DNA from: an uncultured Bermanella sp.
GTDB lineage: Bacteria; Pseudomonadota; Gammaproteobacteria; Pseudomonadales; Oceanobacteraceae
Length of the DNA: 6,054 nucleotides
Reading direction: 5' to 3'
Assembly: GCA_913054445.1 (NCBI GenBank)
Contig: CAJXIK010000126.1
Location: forward strand, 1 to 6,054
Shown here: one piece after another, positions 1-5,739 of the stretch
Layout: every line of letters starts with the position of its first letter
Numbering within the stretch: the stretch's first letter is position 1
Made by a program: the position numbers and the translations under genes
The notes under the pieces: model-generated
The model's database searches: none
What the model saw: the letters and a program-made list of their open reading frames with translations, nothing else
What the model was told of the DNA's origin: nothing

Positions 1-8
1 TGAGTGGC

Positions 9-32
9 AAGCCCTTGTTTAGGCTTTAATTT
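9..32 (+). terminator. Weak candidate terminator hairpin at left edge
   Basis: AAGCC (9-13) and GGCTT (22-26) can pair around an 8-base loop, and the second arm runs into a T-rich tail (TTTAATTT to 32). The orientation fits transcription on the plus strand from a gene left of the window. On the minus strand no T-run follows, so it is a poor gshB terminator. The TGA at 1-3 could be that left gene's stop codon, but this cannot be shown here. The 5-bp stem is short, so confidence is low. Confidence 0.22.
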
Positions 33-36
33 ACCG

Positions 37-993
37 TCACGCACGCTCCTTGAGGCGCAGCTCGATGGCATCCATGAGCATCATGGCGATGTCTTGCTGG
101 CTGTCGCGGCTAATCTCGCGCACGCATGTGGGGCTCGTGACGTTTATCTCGGTCAAGTAGTCACCGATGACATCTAGGCCCACAAAGATGAGCCCCTTCT
201 CTTTTAGCGTAGGCCCTACCTGGTTGGCAATCCATAAATCGCGTTCGCTTAATGGCTGGGTGACACCGGTGCCGCCGGCGGCGATGTTGCCACGGGTTTC
301 GCCCTTGGCGGGGATGCGTGCCAGGCAATGGGAAACCGCCACGCCGTCAATCATGAGGATGCGCTTATCGCCCTGCTTGATTTCGGGGATGTATTTTTGC
401 GCCATGATGGTCTCTGCACCGTACTTAGTGAGGGTCTCGATGATCACGCTCACGTTGGGGTCGTTTTCCTTAAGACGAAAGATAGAGGTGCCGCCCATGC
501 CGTCTAAGGGTTTAAAGATGACATCGCCATGCTCCTGGTAGAACGCCTTAAGGCGCTTGGCATCCTGAGTCACCAAGACCTGTGGGCAACACTGTGGGAA
601 TTCGGTGGCAAATATCTTCTCGTTGCAGTCGCGCAGGCTGCGCGGATTGTTAACGATGAGGGTGCCTTCCTGTTCGGCGCGCTGCAAAATATAGGTGCTG
701 TAGATATACTGATTGTCGAATGGCGGATCTTTACGCATTAGCACCACATCCATGTCGGCCAAGGGGGCCCATGCGGCCGCGCCGCGTTCAAACCAGTTGT
801 CTGGATCCATCTTGACGGTGAGTGGAGCCATGCGCCCAAACGCTCGTCCGTTCTCTAGGGAAAGGTCGGCCTGCTCTAGATAAAATAGCTGCCAGCCCTT
901 GCGTTGGGCGGCCTCTAGTAACGCGAGGGTGGTGTCCTTATTGAAGGTAATGCCTTCAATGGGGTCCATGATAACGGCAACTTTCAAACTCAT
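37..993 (-). CDS. gshB: Glutathione synthetase
   Basis: This 318-residue cytosolic enzyme performs the second step of glutathione synthesis: ATP-dependent joining of glycine to gamma-glutamylcysteine. The length matches the bacterial GshB family (about 316). Visible family motifs, in order, are the MDP near the N-terminus (9-11), RKDPPFD (87-93), the ATP-grasp loop KPLDGMGG (161-168), GDKRIL (208-213), RGNIAAGG (234-241) and the metal-binding stretch ending TEINVTSPT (281-289). The ATG at 993-991 is preceded on the minus strand by AAAAAGG about 9 bases upstream, an acceptable ribosome binding site. The gene is divergent from pilG. I recall gshB beside pilG in Pseudomonas as well, so the adjacency looks like conserved synteny rather than a functional link. 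No damage or odd residues were seen. Confidence 0.97.
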   Translation of the reverse strand: MSLKVAVIMDPIEGITFNKDTTLALLEAAQRKGWQLFYLEQADLSLENGRAFGRMAPLTVKMDPDNWFERGAAAWAPLADMDVVLMRKDPPFDNQYIYSTYILQRAEQEGTLIVNNPRSLRDCNEKIFATEFPQCCPQVLVTQDAKRLKAFYQEHGDVIFKPLDGMGGTSIFRLKENDPNVSVIIETLTKYGAETIMAQKYIPEIKQGDKRILMIDGVAVSHCLARIPAKGETRGNIAAGGTGVTQPLSERDLWIANQVGPTLKEKGLIFVGLDVIGDYLTEINVTSPTCVREISRDSQQDIAMMLMDAIELRLKERA

Positions 994-1199
994 GCAGTGC
1001 GGCCTTTTTATAAGCGTAATAATGATCTAATAATAAGGGGCTATTGTACCGTGCAAATTATTAAAAACGAGCGTTGTGACCGATTTGGTCTAGATGCCTA
1101 TAGAATGCGCCGCATGAGTATGATAAAAAGAGCTGCTATGTGACGGCTAGTTTGGTCACTGACAACATAATCGATAGGCGACCGGCAATAGGCTGATTT
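994..1199. promoter_or_regulatory. Divergent gshB/pilG intergenic region
   Basis: These 206 bases separate the divergent starts of gshB and pilG and must hold both promoters unless transcripts begin elsewhere. For pilG, TAGAAT (1101-1106) and CATAAT (1166-1171) each resemble a -10 box, but neither has a convincing -35 at the usual distance; TTGTGA (1074-1079) lies 21 bases from the first. For gshB, the minus strand carries TACAAT (complement of about 1044-1049) as a possible -10, also without a good -35. No sigma-54 type GG-N10-GC pair and no good CRP/Vfr palindrome was seen. A repeated bipartite motif inside the region is listed separately. The ribosome binding site of pilG is weak, TAGG at 1189-1192, 7 bases before the ATG. 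Confidence 0.45.
1075..1157 (+). repeat. Bipartite direct repeat TGTGAC...TTTGGTC
   Basis: TGTGAC-N3-TTTGGTC occurs at 1075-1090, and TGTGAC-N6-TTTGGTC at 1139-1157, all upstream of pilG. In the second copy, GTGAC (1140-1144) and GTCAC (1155-1159) also form an inverted repeat with a 10-base spacer. The two copies are 64-67 bases apart. They could be paired binding sites for a regulator of the pil operon or of gshB, but the function is inferred from position only and the different internal spacing argues for caution. Confidence 0.35.
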
Positions 1200-1580
1200 A
1201 TGGCGGATAATTTCGAAAATATAAAAGTGATGGTAATTGATGACAGTAAGACCATTCGCCGCACCGCTGAGACACTGCTGAAAAAAGTGGGTTGCAACGT
1301 CATCACGGCAACCGATGGTTTTGATGCGCTGGCTAAGATAGCCGACAATCATCCACAAATCATATTTGTGGATATTATGATGCCGCGCCTCGACGGCTAC
1401 CAAACCTGTGCGCTCATTAAAAATAATAGCCACTTTAAAAATACCCCAGTGGTGATGCTGTCCAGCAAGGATGGTTTGTTTGATAAGGCCAAGGGTCGCA
1501 TCGTAGGTTCGGATCAATACCTGACCAAACCTTTTAGCAAGGATGAATTGCTTGGCGCCATACGTCAGCATGTAAAGTAG
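1200..1580 (+). CDS. pilG: Type IV pilus response regulator PilG (CheY-like)
   Basis: This 126-residue single-domain receiver has no output domain. In the family it is phosphorylated by ChpA and promotes pilus extension, and in Pseudomonas it also raises cAMP through CyaB. All receiver residues are present: acidic pair D14-D15, phosphoacceptor D58 (context FVDIMMPRLDG), switch Ser/Thr S88 and conserved K110 (LTKPF). D58 matches the phosphorylation site I recall for P. aeruginosa PilG. That protein is slightly longer (about 135), the difference being at the termini. The start is the ATG at 1200, with TAGG 7 bases upstream; an internal start would remove the first beta strand. It opens the pil-chp cluster and lies 144 bases before pilH. 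Codon choice is AT-leaning (six AAT to one AAC for Asn), unlike pilJ. Confidence 0.95.
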   Translation: MADNFENIKVMVIDDSKTIRRTAETLLKKVGCNVITATDGFDALAKIADNHPQIIFVDIMMPRLDGYQTCALIKNNSHFKNTPVVMLSSKDGLFDKAKGRIVGSDQYLTKPFSKDELLGAIRQHVK

Positions 1581-1724
1581 CGAGATTTGTATTGGGCTGT
1601 GATAGGCCTATTTTTATGGATGAATGGTAATGAGCCATGCCGCGCCGAGAGTAAGGTGCTGCGTGATGGATACGCTCTGTAGATAAACAATGACTAATAA
1701 TATTGAATTTGAATTGAGGTTTTT
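1581..1724 (+). other. pilG-pilH intergenic gap
   Basis: These 144 bases contain no supportable gene. TAGGCCTA (1603-1610) followed by five Ts looks terminator-like at first glance, but it is a loopless palindrome with no room for a hairpin loop. The stretch just before pilH is AT-rich (about 1683-1715) and includes TAATAT (1698-1703), a possible -10 without a matching -35. The pilH ribosome binding site TGAGG (1715-1719) lies 5 bases before its ATG. A separate pilH promoter is possible but not demonstrated. Confidence 0.4.
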
Positions 1725-2093
1725 ATGGCGCGCGTATTAATTGTAGATGACTCACCTACGGAAACCTTTACCTTGAAATCCATGCTCGAAGCCAAGGGTT
1801 TCGAAGTGTTGGAAGCCGATAACGGTGCGGATGGTGTGGCCTTGGCCCGTGAAGAGTTACCCGATGTAGTGTTGATGGATATCGTGATGCCGGGTCTAAA
1901 CGGTTTTCAGGCCACTCGCCAGCTTACTAAGGATGCCAAGACGGCACATATTCCGGTGATCATAGTGACCACTAAAGATCAGGAGACCGATAAGGTCTGG
2001 GGGCAGCGTCAGGGTGCCAAGGGCTATTTGGTGAAGCCGGTAACGGAAGAGCAGTTGGCACAAACCATTCAGAGCGTCATCGACGAGGCTTAA
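1725..2093 (+). CDS. pilH: Type IV pilus response regulator PilH (CheY-like)
   Basis: This 122-residue single-domain receiver is the second CheY-like protein of the Pil-Chp system. In P. aeruginosa it opposes PilG output, either by promoting retraction or by acting as a phosphate sink. Visible residues are D8-D9 (VDDS), phosphoacceptor D52 (LMDIVMPGLNG), T82 as the switch residue (IVTTKD) and K104 (LVKPV). D52 agrees with the family. The start codon has a good ribosome binding site, TGAGG, 5 bases upstream. The stop codon TAA (2091-2093) overlaps the first possible ATG of pilI, so the two genes are translationally linked. The distinct VTTKD and WGxRQGAKGYL signatures separate it from PilG. 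The assignment rests on similarity plus position as the second regulator in the cluster. Confidence 0.95.
   Translation: MARVLIVDDSPTETFTLKSMLEAKGFEVLEADNGADGVALAREELPDVVLMDIVMPGLNGFQATRQLTKDAKTAHIPVIIVTTKDQETDKVWGQRQGAKGYLVKPVTEEQLAQTIQSVIDEA
2085..2088 (+). promoter_or_regulatory. Ribosome binding site deciding the pilI start
   Basis: GAGG inside the last codons of pilH is followed by two consecutive ATGs. It lies 4 bases before the first (2093) and 7 bases before the second (2096). The second spacing is closer to the optimum, so initiation at 2096 is favoured, although both could be used. Confidence 0.55.
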
Positions 2094-2095
2094 TG

Positions 2096-2623
2096 ATGAA
2101 CCCATTTGCGCTGCTGCAAGATATCGCTCAACACTGTCGCACTCACGCGGCAGATTTACCGTCGCCATCCGAGGCGGTCGAGTATTGGCGTGGCGTGGGG
2201 TTTATTCTGGCGGGCAAGCGTTATGTGGCACCCATGTCCGACATTGGCGAGATACTCACCGCGCCCAAGCTGACTCAAGTTCCTGGTGTGAAACACTGGG
2301 TGCAGGGGGTGGCCAATGTTCGTGGTCGCTTAGTGCCGATCATGGATCTGGCCTCCTTTTTTGGTGGGCGCGCGGCGTCAGTGCATACGCAAAGAACCCT
2401 TATTATTGAAAAAGGCGACTTGCTAAACGGTCTGTTGGTAGATGCCGTCTTGGGTATGCAGCATTTTCCGCTGGACTCTAGAAAAGCGGCATTGCCGGCT
2501 GGCATTCCAGAAAAAACTTTGCCGTTTATCACCGGTGTATTTCAGCGTCATGGCGAGCAGTGGCCAGTATTTAGTTTCGATGCCTTGGCGCAAGATGAGC
2601 TCTATATTGACATCGCCGTATAG
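2096..2623 (+). CDS. pilI: Type IV pilus CheW-like adaptor PilI
   Basis: This 175-residue CheW-domain protein should couple the receptor PilJ to the kinase ChpA under the inner membrane. The first 30 residues are a family-specific leader, and the CheW fold follows (about 30-170). The key stretch NVRGRLVPIMDL (74-85) matches the CheW N-[LV]-R-G-x-x-[VI]-P-x-x-D-L signature, and GLLVDAVLGM (112-121) is the second conserved strand. The P. aeruginosa protein is about 178 residues, so this one is full length. Two ATGs stand in tandem (2093 and 2096); spacing from GAGG favours the second, and the first would add one Met and overlap the pilH stop by one base. The C-terminus ends IDIAV, and a decayed second copy of this end lies 97 bases downstream. 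The gene is followed by a 181-base gap before pilJ. Confidence 0.94.
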   Translation: MNPFALLQDIAQHCRTHAADLPSPSEAVEYWRGVGFILAGKRYVAPMSDIGEILTAPKLTQVPGVKHWVQGVANVRGRLVPIMDLASFFGGRAASVHTQRTLIIEKGDLLNGLLVDAVLGMQHFPLDSRKAALPAGIPEKTLPFITGVFQRHGEQWPVFSFDALAQDELYIDIAV

Positions 2624-2637
2624 TGAATACTCACCGC
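2582..2637 (+). repeat. Direct repeat copy 1 (pilI 3' end)
   Basis: The last 13 codons of pilI, its TAG stop and 14 bases beyond align without gaps to 2679-2734. I count 41 identities in 56 positions. This is the functional copy, in the pilI reading frame. It contains TCACC (2631-2635), which could pair with GGTGA (2661-2665) over a long loop. Confidence 0.7.
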
Positions 2638-2678
2638 TAATAAGCATCTATATGACTATTGGTGACAGGGTGATGGTC

Positions 2679-2734
2679 GCTTCGGCAAAAAGTGAGCACT
2701 GTATAGATATTGCTGTATAGTGAATATTCGCCAC
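2679..2734 (+). pseudogene. Relic second copy of the pilI 3' end
   Basis: This stretch lies 97 bases after the pilI end. In its own frame it reads A-S-A-K-S-E-H-C-I-D-I-A-V-stop, against A-L-A-Q-D-E-L-Y-I-D-I-A-V-stop at the end of pilI. Of 14 codons, three are identical, six differ only synonymously (GCC/GCT, GCG/GCA, ATT/ATA, GAC/GAT, ATC/ATT, GCC/GCT) and five change the residue. Similarity continues past the stop (TGAATACTCACCGC against TGAATATTCGCCAC). The frame is shifted by one relative to pilI. A short frame from ATG 2652 would give 22 residues but has no ribosome binding site, so I treat the stretch as a non-coding remnant. The synonymous pattern suggests descent from another pilI allele. 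Confidence 0.55.
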
Positions 2735-2746
2735 CCATTGGTGGCG
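2729..2746 (+). other. Perfect 7-bp hairpin between pilI and pilJ
   Basis: CGCCACC (2729-2735) and GGTGGCG (2740-2746) pair perfectly around the 4-base loop CATT. A GC-rich stem with a tetraloop should be stable in RNA. No T-run follows on either strand, so it is not a standard intrinsic terminator. It could stabilise the 3' end of a processed pilGHI message or modulate read-through into pilJ. The structure is seen; the role is inferred. Confidence 0.6.
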
Positions 2747-2759
2747 GCAGAATCAAGCA

Positions 2760-2804
2760 AAATTAGAATAATTATATATAGTTACGGTTGCGGAGAATCT
2801 ATAA
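2760..2804 (+). promoter_or_regulatory. AT-rich pilJ leader with possible internal promoter
   Basis: From 2760 to 2780 the sequence is almost entirely A and T, with TAGAAT (2764-2769) and TATATA (2773-2778) as possible -10 boxes. No good -35 was found at 16-18 bases from either. The ribosome binding site for pilJ is GGAG (2792-2795), 9 bases before its ATG at 2805. The gap of 181 bases before pilJ, against gaps of 0-14 bases later in the cluster, makes an internal promoter plausible. Confidence 0.35.
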
Positions 2805-4838
2805 ATGAAAGCGAGTGCAGGCGGTGCAATCCGTTCGACATTATCAAATAACACTGCACGAATAGGTTTTATCGCCGCCTTCGTAGTCTTTATATTGACC
2901 TTCTTGGCAATAACGGTGTTCGTACAGTACAAGTCCGATCAGGATAAAAAGTACATCTCCCACTCCTCCGAATTACGAGTGCTGTCACAGCAGATCGCGA
3001 AGAACGCGGTAGAGGCTGCGGCAGGTAAAGAAGCTGCCTTTAAATTACTGGCGATTTCACGTAAGAACTTTGAAGTTCGTTGGGGTTATATCATGCACGG
3101 CGACCCGGCAACCGGCTTGCCCGCCAGCCCCGTCGAAGGCGTCGCCCAGCTGCAAAAAATATGGTTGCAGGCCAGCAGTTCCGCCGACCGAATCATTGAA
3201 ACCCGCGACACGGTATTGTCCCTACACGAAGTGGCCGCGACCCTCTCCGAAACCATTCCTCAGCTACAGGTAGAATACGACGAAGTCGTAGAAATTTTAC
3301 TGGAAAATGATGCTCCCGCCGAACAGGTAGCGGTTGCCCAACGTCAATCATGGTTGGCCGAACGTATTGTGCGCTCGGTTAACAAGGTATTGTCGGGTGG
3401 CGATGATGCAGTGATGGCGGCAGACAGCTTTGGTCGAGATGCCAACTTGTTTGGTCGAGTGCTGAAAGGCATGATCGAAGGCAGCGAAGCCATGCACATT
3501 CAGCCTGTGGTAGACGAAGAAGCCATCGAGTTCCTAGCCGAAATATCCGAGTTGTTTGAGTTTGTAGAAGGTTCGGTGGATGAAATTTTGGAAACCTCTC
3601 CAGAACTATTCCAAGTACGTGAATCGGCCAACAACATCTTTAACTCGTCGCAGGCCATGCTCGCGCAAACTTCGGCACTAAAAGAGCGTCACGAAGAGCG
3701 AGCCGGTTCTTGGACGCTGCTACAGTCGGGCGGCTACTTGCTGGCGGTCATCGCTCTGGCCATGTTGGGTGGCGTAGGCTACACCACCTATCAAGCCACT
3801 CAGGTCACGCTGAAAGAAGAAGAAACCAAAAACGAAGCTAACCAAATGGCAATCCTGCGTTTACTGGATGAATTGGCCGACTTGGCAGATGGTGATTTAA
3901 CCGCACAGGCAACGGTAACGGAAGACTTTACTGGTGCCATCGCCGACTCCATTAACTTCGCCATCGACCAAATGAGAGCGTTGGTAACGGCCATCAACGA
4001 GACGGCGGTACAGGTGGCATCAGCCGCGCAAGAAACCCAGTCTACCGCGATGCACTTAGCAGATGCGGCCGAACACCAAGCGCAAGAAATTGCGGGCGCA
4101 TCCGCCGCCATCAACGAGATGGCGGTCTCCATCGACCAAGTATCCTCTAACGCATCCGAGTCCACCTCGGTGGCGGAAAAATCGGTAACCATCGCCAACA
4201 AGGGTGCCGAAGTGGTGCAGGCCACCATCAACGGCATGGATAACATTCGCGAACAGATTCAGGAAACGTCAAAACGTATCAAGCGTCTGGGTGAATCCTC
4301 TCAGGAAATCGGTGACATCATCTCCTTGATCAACGACATTGCCGATCAAACCAACATTCTATCTCTAAACGCGGCCATTCAGGCCTCTATGGCTGGCGAC
4401 GCAGGTCGTGGTTTCGCAGTGGTAGCAGATGAAGTACAGCGTCTGGCGGAGCGTTCTGCGGCGGCAACTAAGCAGGTCGAGGTACTGGTTAAGACCATCC
4501 AGAACGATACCAACGAAGCGGTAATTTCCATGGAGCACACCACGGCAGAAGTGGTGCGTGGAGCCCGCCTAGCACAAGATGCGGGTGTGGCGCTGGAAGA
4601 GATTGAAATCGTATCGAGAAGCTTGGCTGACTTGATTCAAAACATCTCCAACGCGGCACGCCAACAGGCATCGTCTGCCGGTCACATCTCAAATACCATG
4701 AACGTTATTCAAGAGATTACCTCGCAAACTTCTGCTGGTACCACCGCCACCGCGAAGTCCATCGGCAACCTAGCCGAAATGGCCACTAAGCTGCGTGAAT
4801 CCGTAGCCGGTTTCAAGCTGCCCGAATCTAACGTTTAG
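2805..4838 (+). CDS. pilJ: Type IV pilus chemoreceptor PilJ (methyl-accepting)
   Basis: This 677-residue inner-membrane chemoreceptor is the input of the Pil-Chp pathway; P. aeruginosa PilJ has about 682. Its parts in order are a short cytoplasmic N-terminus, TM1 (about 20-41), a largely helical periplasmic region of about 265 residues of the PilJ N-terminal type, TM2 (about 308-330), HAMP (about 345-395) and a long methyl-accepting signalling coiled coil. The hairpin tip (about 505-550) contains ADQTNILSLNAAI and GRGFAVVADEVQRLAERS. A classic methylation consensus is present: A405-S406-x-x-Q409-E410-x-x-S413-T414. The tip reads IQASMAGD where most receptors read IEAARAGE. No C-terminal NWETF-type tether for CheR is present; the protein ends KLPESNV. 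Codons are C-ending (Asn 27 AAC to 3 AAT), unlike pilG. pilK follows 11 bases after the stop. Confidence 0.96.
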   Translation: MKASAGGAIRSTLSNNTARIGFIAAFVVFILTFLAITVFVQYKSDQDKKYISHSSELRVLSQQIAKNAVEAAAGKEAAFKLLAISRKNFEVRWGYIMHGDPATGLPASPVEGVAQLQKIWLQASSSADRIIETRDTVLSLHEVAATLSETIPQLQVEYDEVVEILLENDAPAEQVAVAQRQSWLAERIVRSVNKVLSGGDDAVMAADSFGRDANLFGRVLKGMIEGSEAMHIQPVVDEEAIEFLAEISELFEFVEGSVDEILETSPELFQVRESANNIFNSSQAMLAQTSALKERHEERAGSWTLLQSGGYLLAVIALAMLGGVGYTTYQATQVTLKEEETKNEANQMAILRLLDELADLADGDLTAQATVTEDFTGAIADSINFAIDQMRALVTAINETAVQVASAAQETQSTAMHLADAAEHQAQEIAGASAAINEMAVSIDQVSSNASESTSVAEKSVTIANKGAEVVQATINGMDNIREQIQETSKRIKRLGESSQEIGDIISLINDIADQTNILSLNAAIQASMAGDAGRGFAVVADEVQRLAERSAAATKQVEVLVKTIQNDTNEAVISMEHTTAEVVRGARLAQDAGVALEEIEIVSRSLADLIQNISNAARQQASSAGHISNTMNVIQEITSQTSAGTTATAKSIGNLAEMATKLRESVAGFKLPESNV

Positions 4839-4844
4839 AGGTGA
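4838..4844 (+). promoter_or_regulatory. Strong ribosome binding site deciding the pilK start
   Basis: GAGGTGA starts on the last base of the pilJ stop codon TAG and closely matches the anti-Shine-Dalgarno complement. It lies 5 bases before GTG 4850. An earlier in-frame GTG at 4841 lies within the motif itself and has no ribosome binding site of its own, so 4850 is the better start. Confidence 0.75.
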
Positions 4845-4849
4845 ACGCA

Positions 4850-5725
4850 GTGTCGGCATCAGGGTGGGCGTTAAAACCCCTGCCGGATATGAGCGAACAG
4901 CAATTCTTGTTGTGGCGAGACTTGCTGGAAAGCCGCACCGGAATCTTCGTTAGCGAGCAACGAAAATCATATTTGCAGTCCAGTCTAATGCAGCGCATGC
5001 GTGAGCTGCATTACGATGACTATCAAGCCTTCTACGACTATATTATCAACTCCCCTCTGGGCAAGATTGAGTGGTTGCAGCTGGTGGACTGTTTAACGGT
5101 GCAGGAAACACGTTTCTTTCGGGATGCGGCGGCTTTTAAATATGTTGCCAGCTTCATCCGTGAGCGACAGCTGCAATTTAATAAGAAAAATCCATTGGAC
5201 ATCTGGAGCGTCGGCTGTTCGAGTGGTGAAGAAGTTTATAGCTTGGCCATGCTCTCTCAAGAAGCTTTAAAGCCTTTTGGTAAGATTGACACTTACATGG
5301 TAACGGGTACCGACATCAGTGTGCCTGTGCTGAACAAGGCACGCCTTGGTTTGTATTCGCAGCGTCGATTAAGCAACCTTAGTGAGCATTATTTCAAAAA
5401 TTATTTTACCCGTGTCGATGCGGATCAAGTCGAAGTCGTCGCGGGCATAAAATATAAAACCTGTTTTGCACAGGTCAATGTTTTGCAATTGGATAAAGTG
5501 GCTAAAACTCAGCGCCACATCATATATTGTCAAAACTTGTTAATTTACTTTCGCCGCTGGCGTCGAGAAGAGATATTGAACCATCTAGTGGAACGATTAT
5601 CTCCTGGTGGATTACTTTTAATCGGTATGGGTGAGATGGTGGATTGGCACCATTCGCAGCTCGAACAGGTTAAAGGTCACCAAATAACGGCGTACATTAA
5701 GCGTGCGGGCCATAAGAATAACTAG
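4850..5725 (+). CDS. pilK: Chemoreceptor methyltransferase PilK (CheR family)
   Basis: This SAM-dependent methyltransferase should methylate glutamates of PilJ to set its sensitivity. Starting at GTG 4850 gives 291 residues, the length I recall for P. aeruginosa PilK; an upstream GTG at 4841 would add three residues but lies inside the Shine-Dalgarno sequence. The CheR N-terminal helical domain spans about 12-80. The catalytic Rossmann domain follows, with VQETRFFRD (84-92, the T-x-x-E-T-x-F-F-R-D type motif), the SAM-binding loop WSVGCSSGEE (119-128), the acidic GTDIS (153-157) and YCQNLLIYF (226-234), where standard CheR proteins have C-R-N. No TPR domain is attached. The gene is tightly coupled to pilJ upstream (11 bases) and chpA downstream (14 bases). 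Its codon use is mixed, unlike that of pilJ. Confidence 0.94.
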   Translation: MSASGWALKPLPDMSEQQFLLWRDLLESRTGIFVSEQRKSYLQSSLMQRMRELHYDDYQAFYDYIINSPLGKIEWLQLVDCLTVQETRFFRDAAAFKYVASFIRERQLQFNKKNPLDIWSVGCSSGEEVYSLAMLSQEALKPFGKIDTYMVTGTDISVPVLNKARLGLYSQRRLSNLSEHYFKNYFTRVDADQVEVVAGIKYKTCFAQVNVLQLDKVAKTQRHIIYCQNLLIYFRRWRREEILNHLVERLSPGGLLLIGMGEMVDWHHSQLEQVKGHQITAYIKRAGHKNN

Positions 5726-5739
5726 GATGCGGAGCCAAT

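Noticed and set aside
1114..1143. Tiny upstream frame (9 codons) in the pilG leader
   Set aside because: It has no ribosome binding site and no composition suggesting a leader peptide.
1139..1159. CRP/Vfr site upstream of pilG (TGTGA...TCAC)
   Set aside because: The half-sites are 12 bases apart rather than 6, and the second lacks the final A.
1098..1571. Antisense open frame (157 residues) opposite pilG
   Set aside because: PilG on the plus strand has all receiver residues and a consistent start. The antisense frame has no recognisable domain and no clear start signal.
1603..1615. TAGGCCTA followed by five Ts after pilG, resembling a terminator
   Set aside because: The palindrome has no loop and cannot fold as a hairpin; only two or three bases pair with flanking sequence.
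2652..2720. Possible 22-residue peptide between pilI and pilJ
   Set aside because: No ribosome binding site precedes its ATG, and its end is explained by the relic of the pilI tail.
2738..2760. Sigma-54 type promoter before pilJ (GG near 2743, GC at 2757)
   Set aside because: The GG-to-GC spacing is 12 rather than the required 10, and the flanking bases do not fit the consensus.
3800..4246. Long antisense open frame (148 residues) opposite the pilJ signalling domain
   Set aside because: It is rich in Ala and Ser, lies entirely opposite a well-supported gene and matches no family I know. It is a by-product of codon bias in pilJ.
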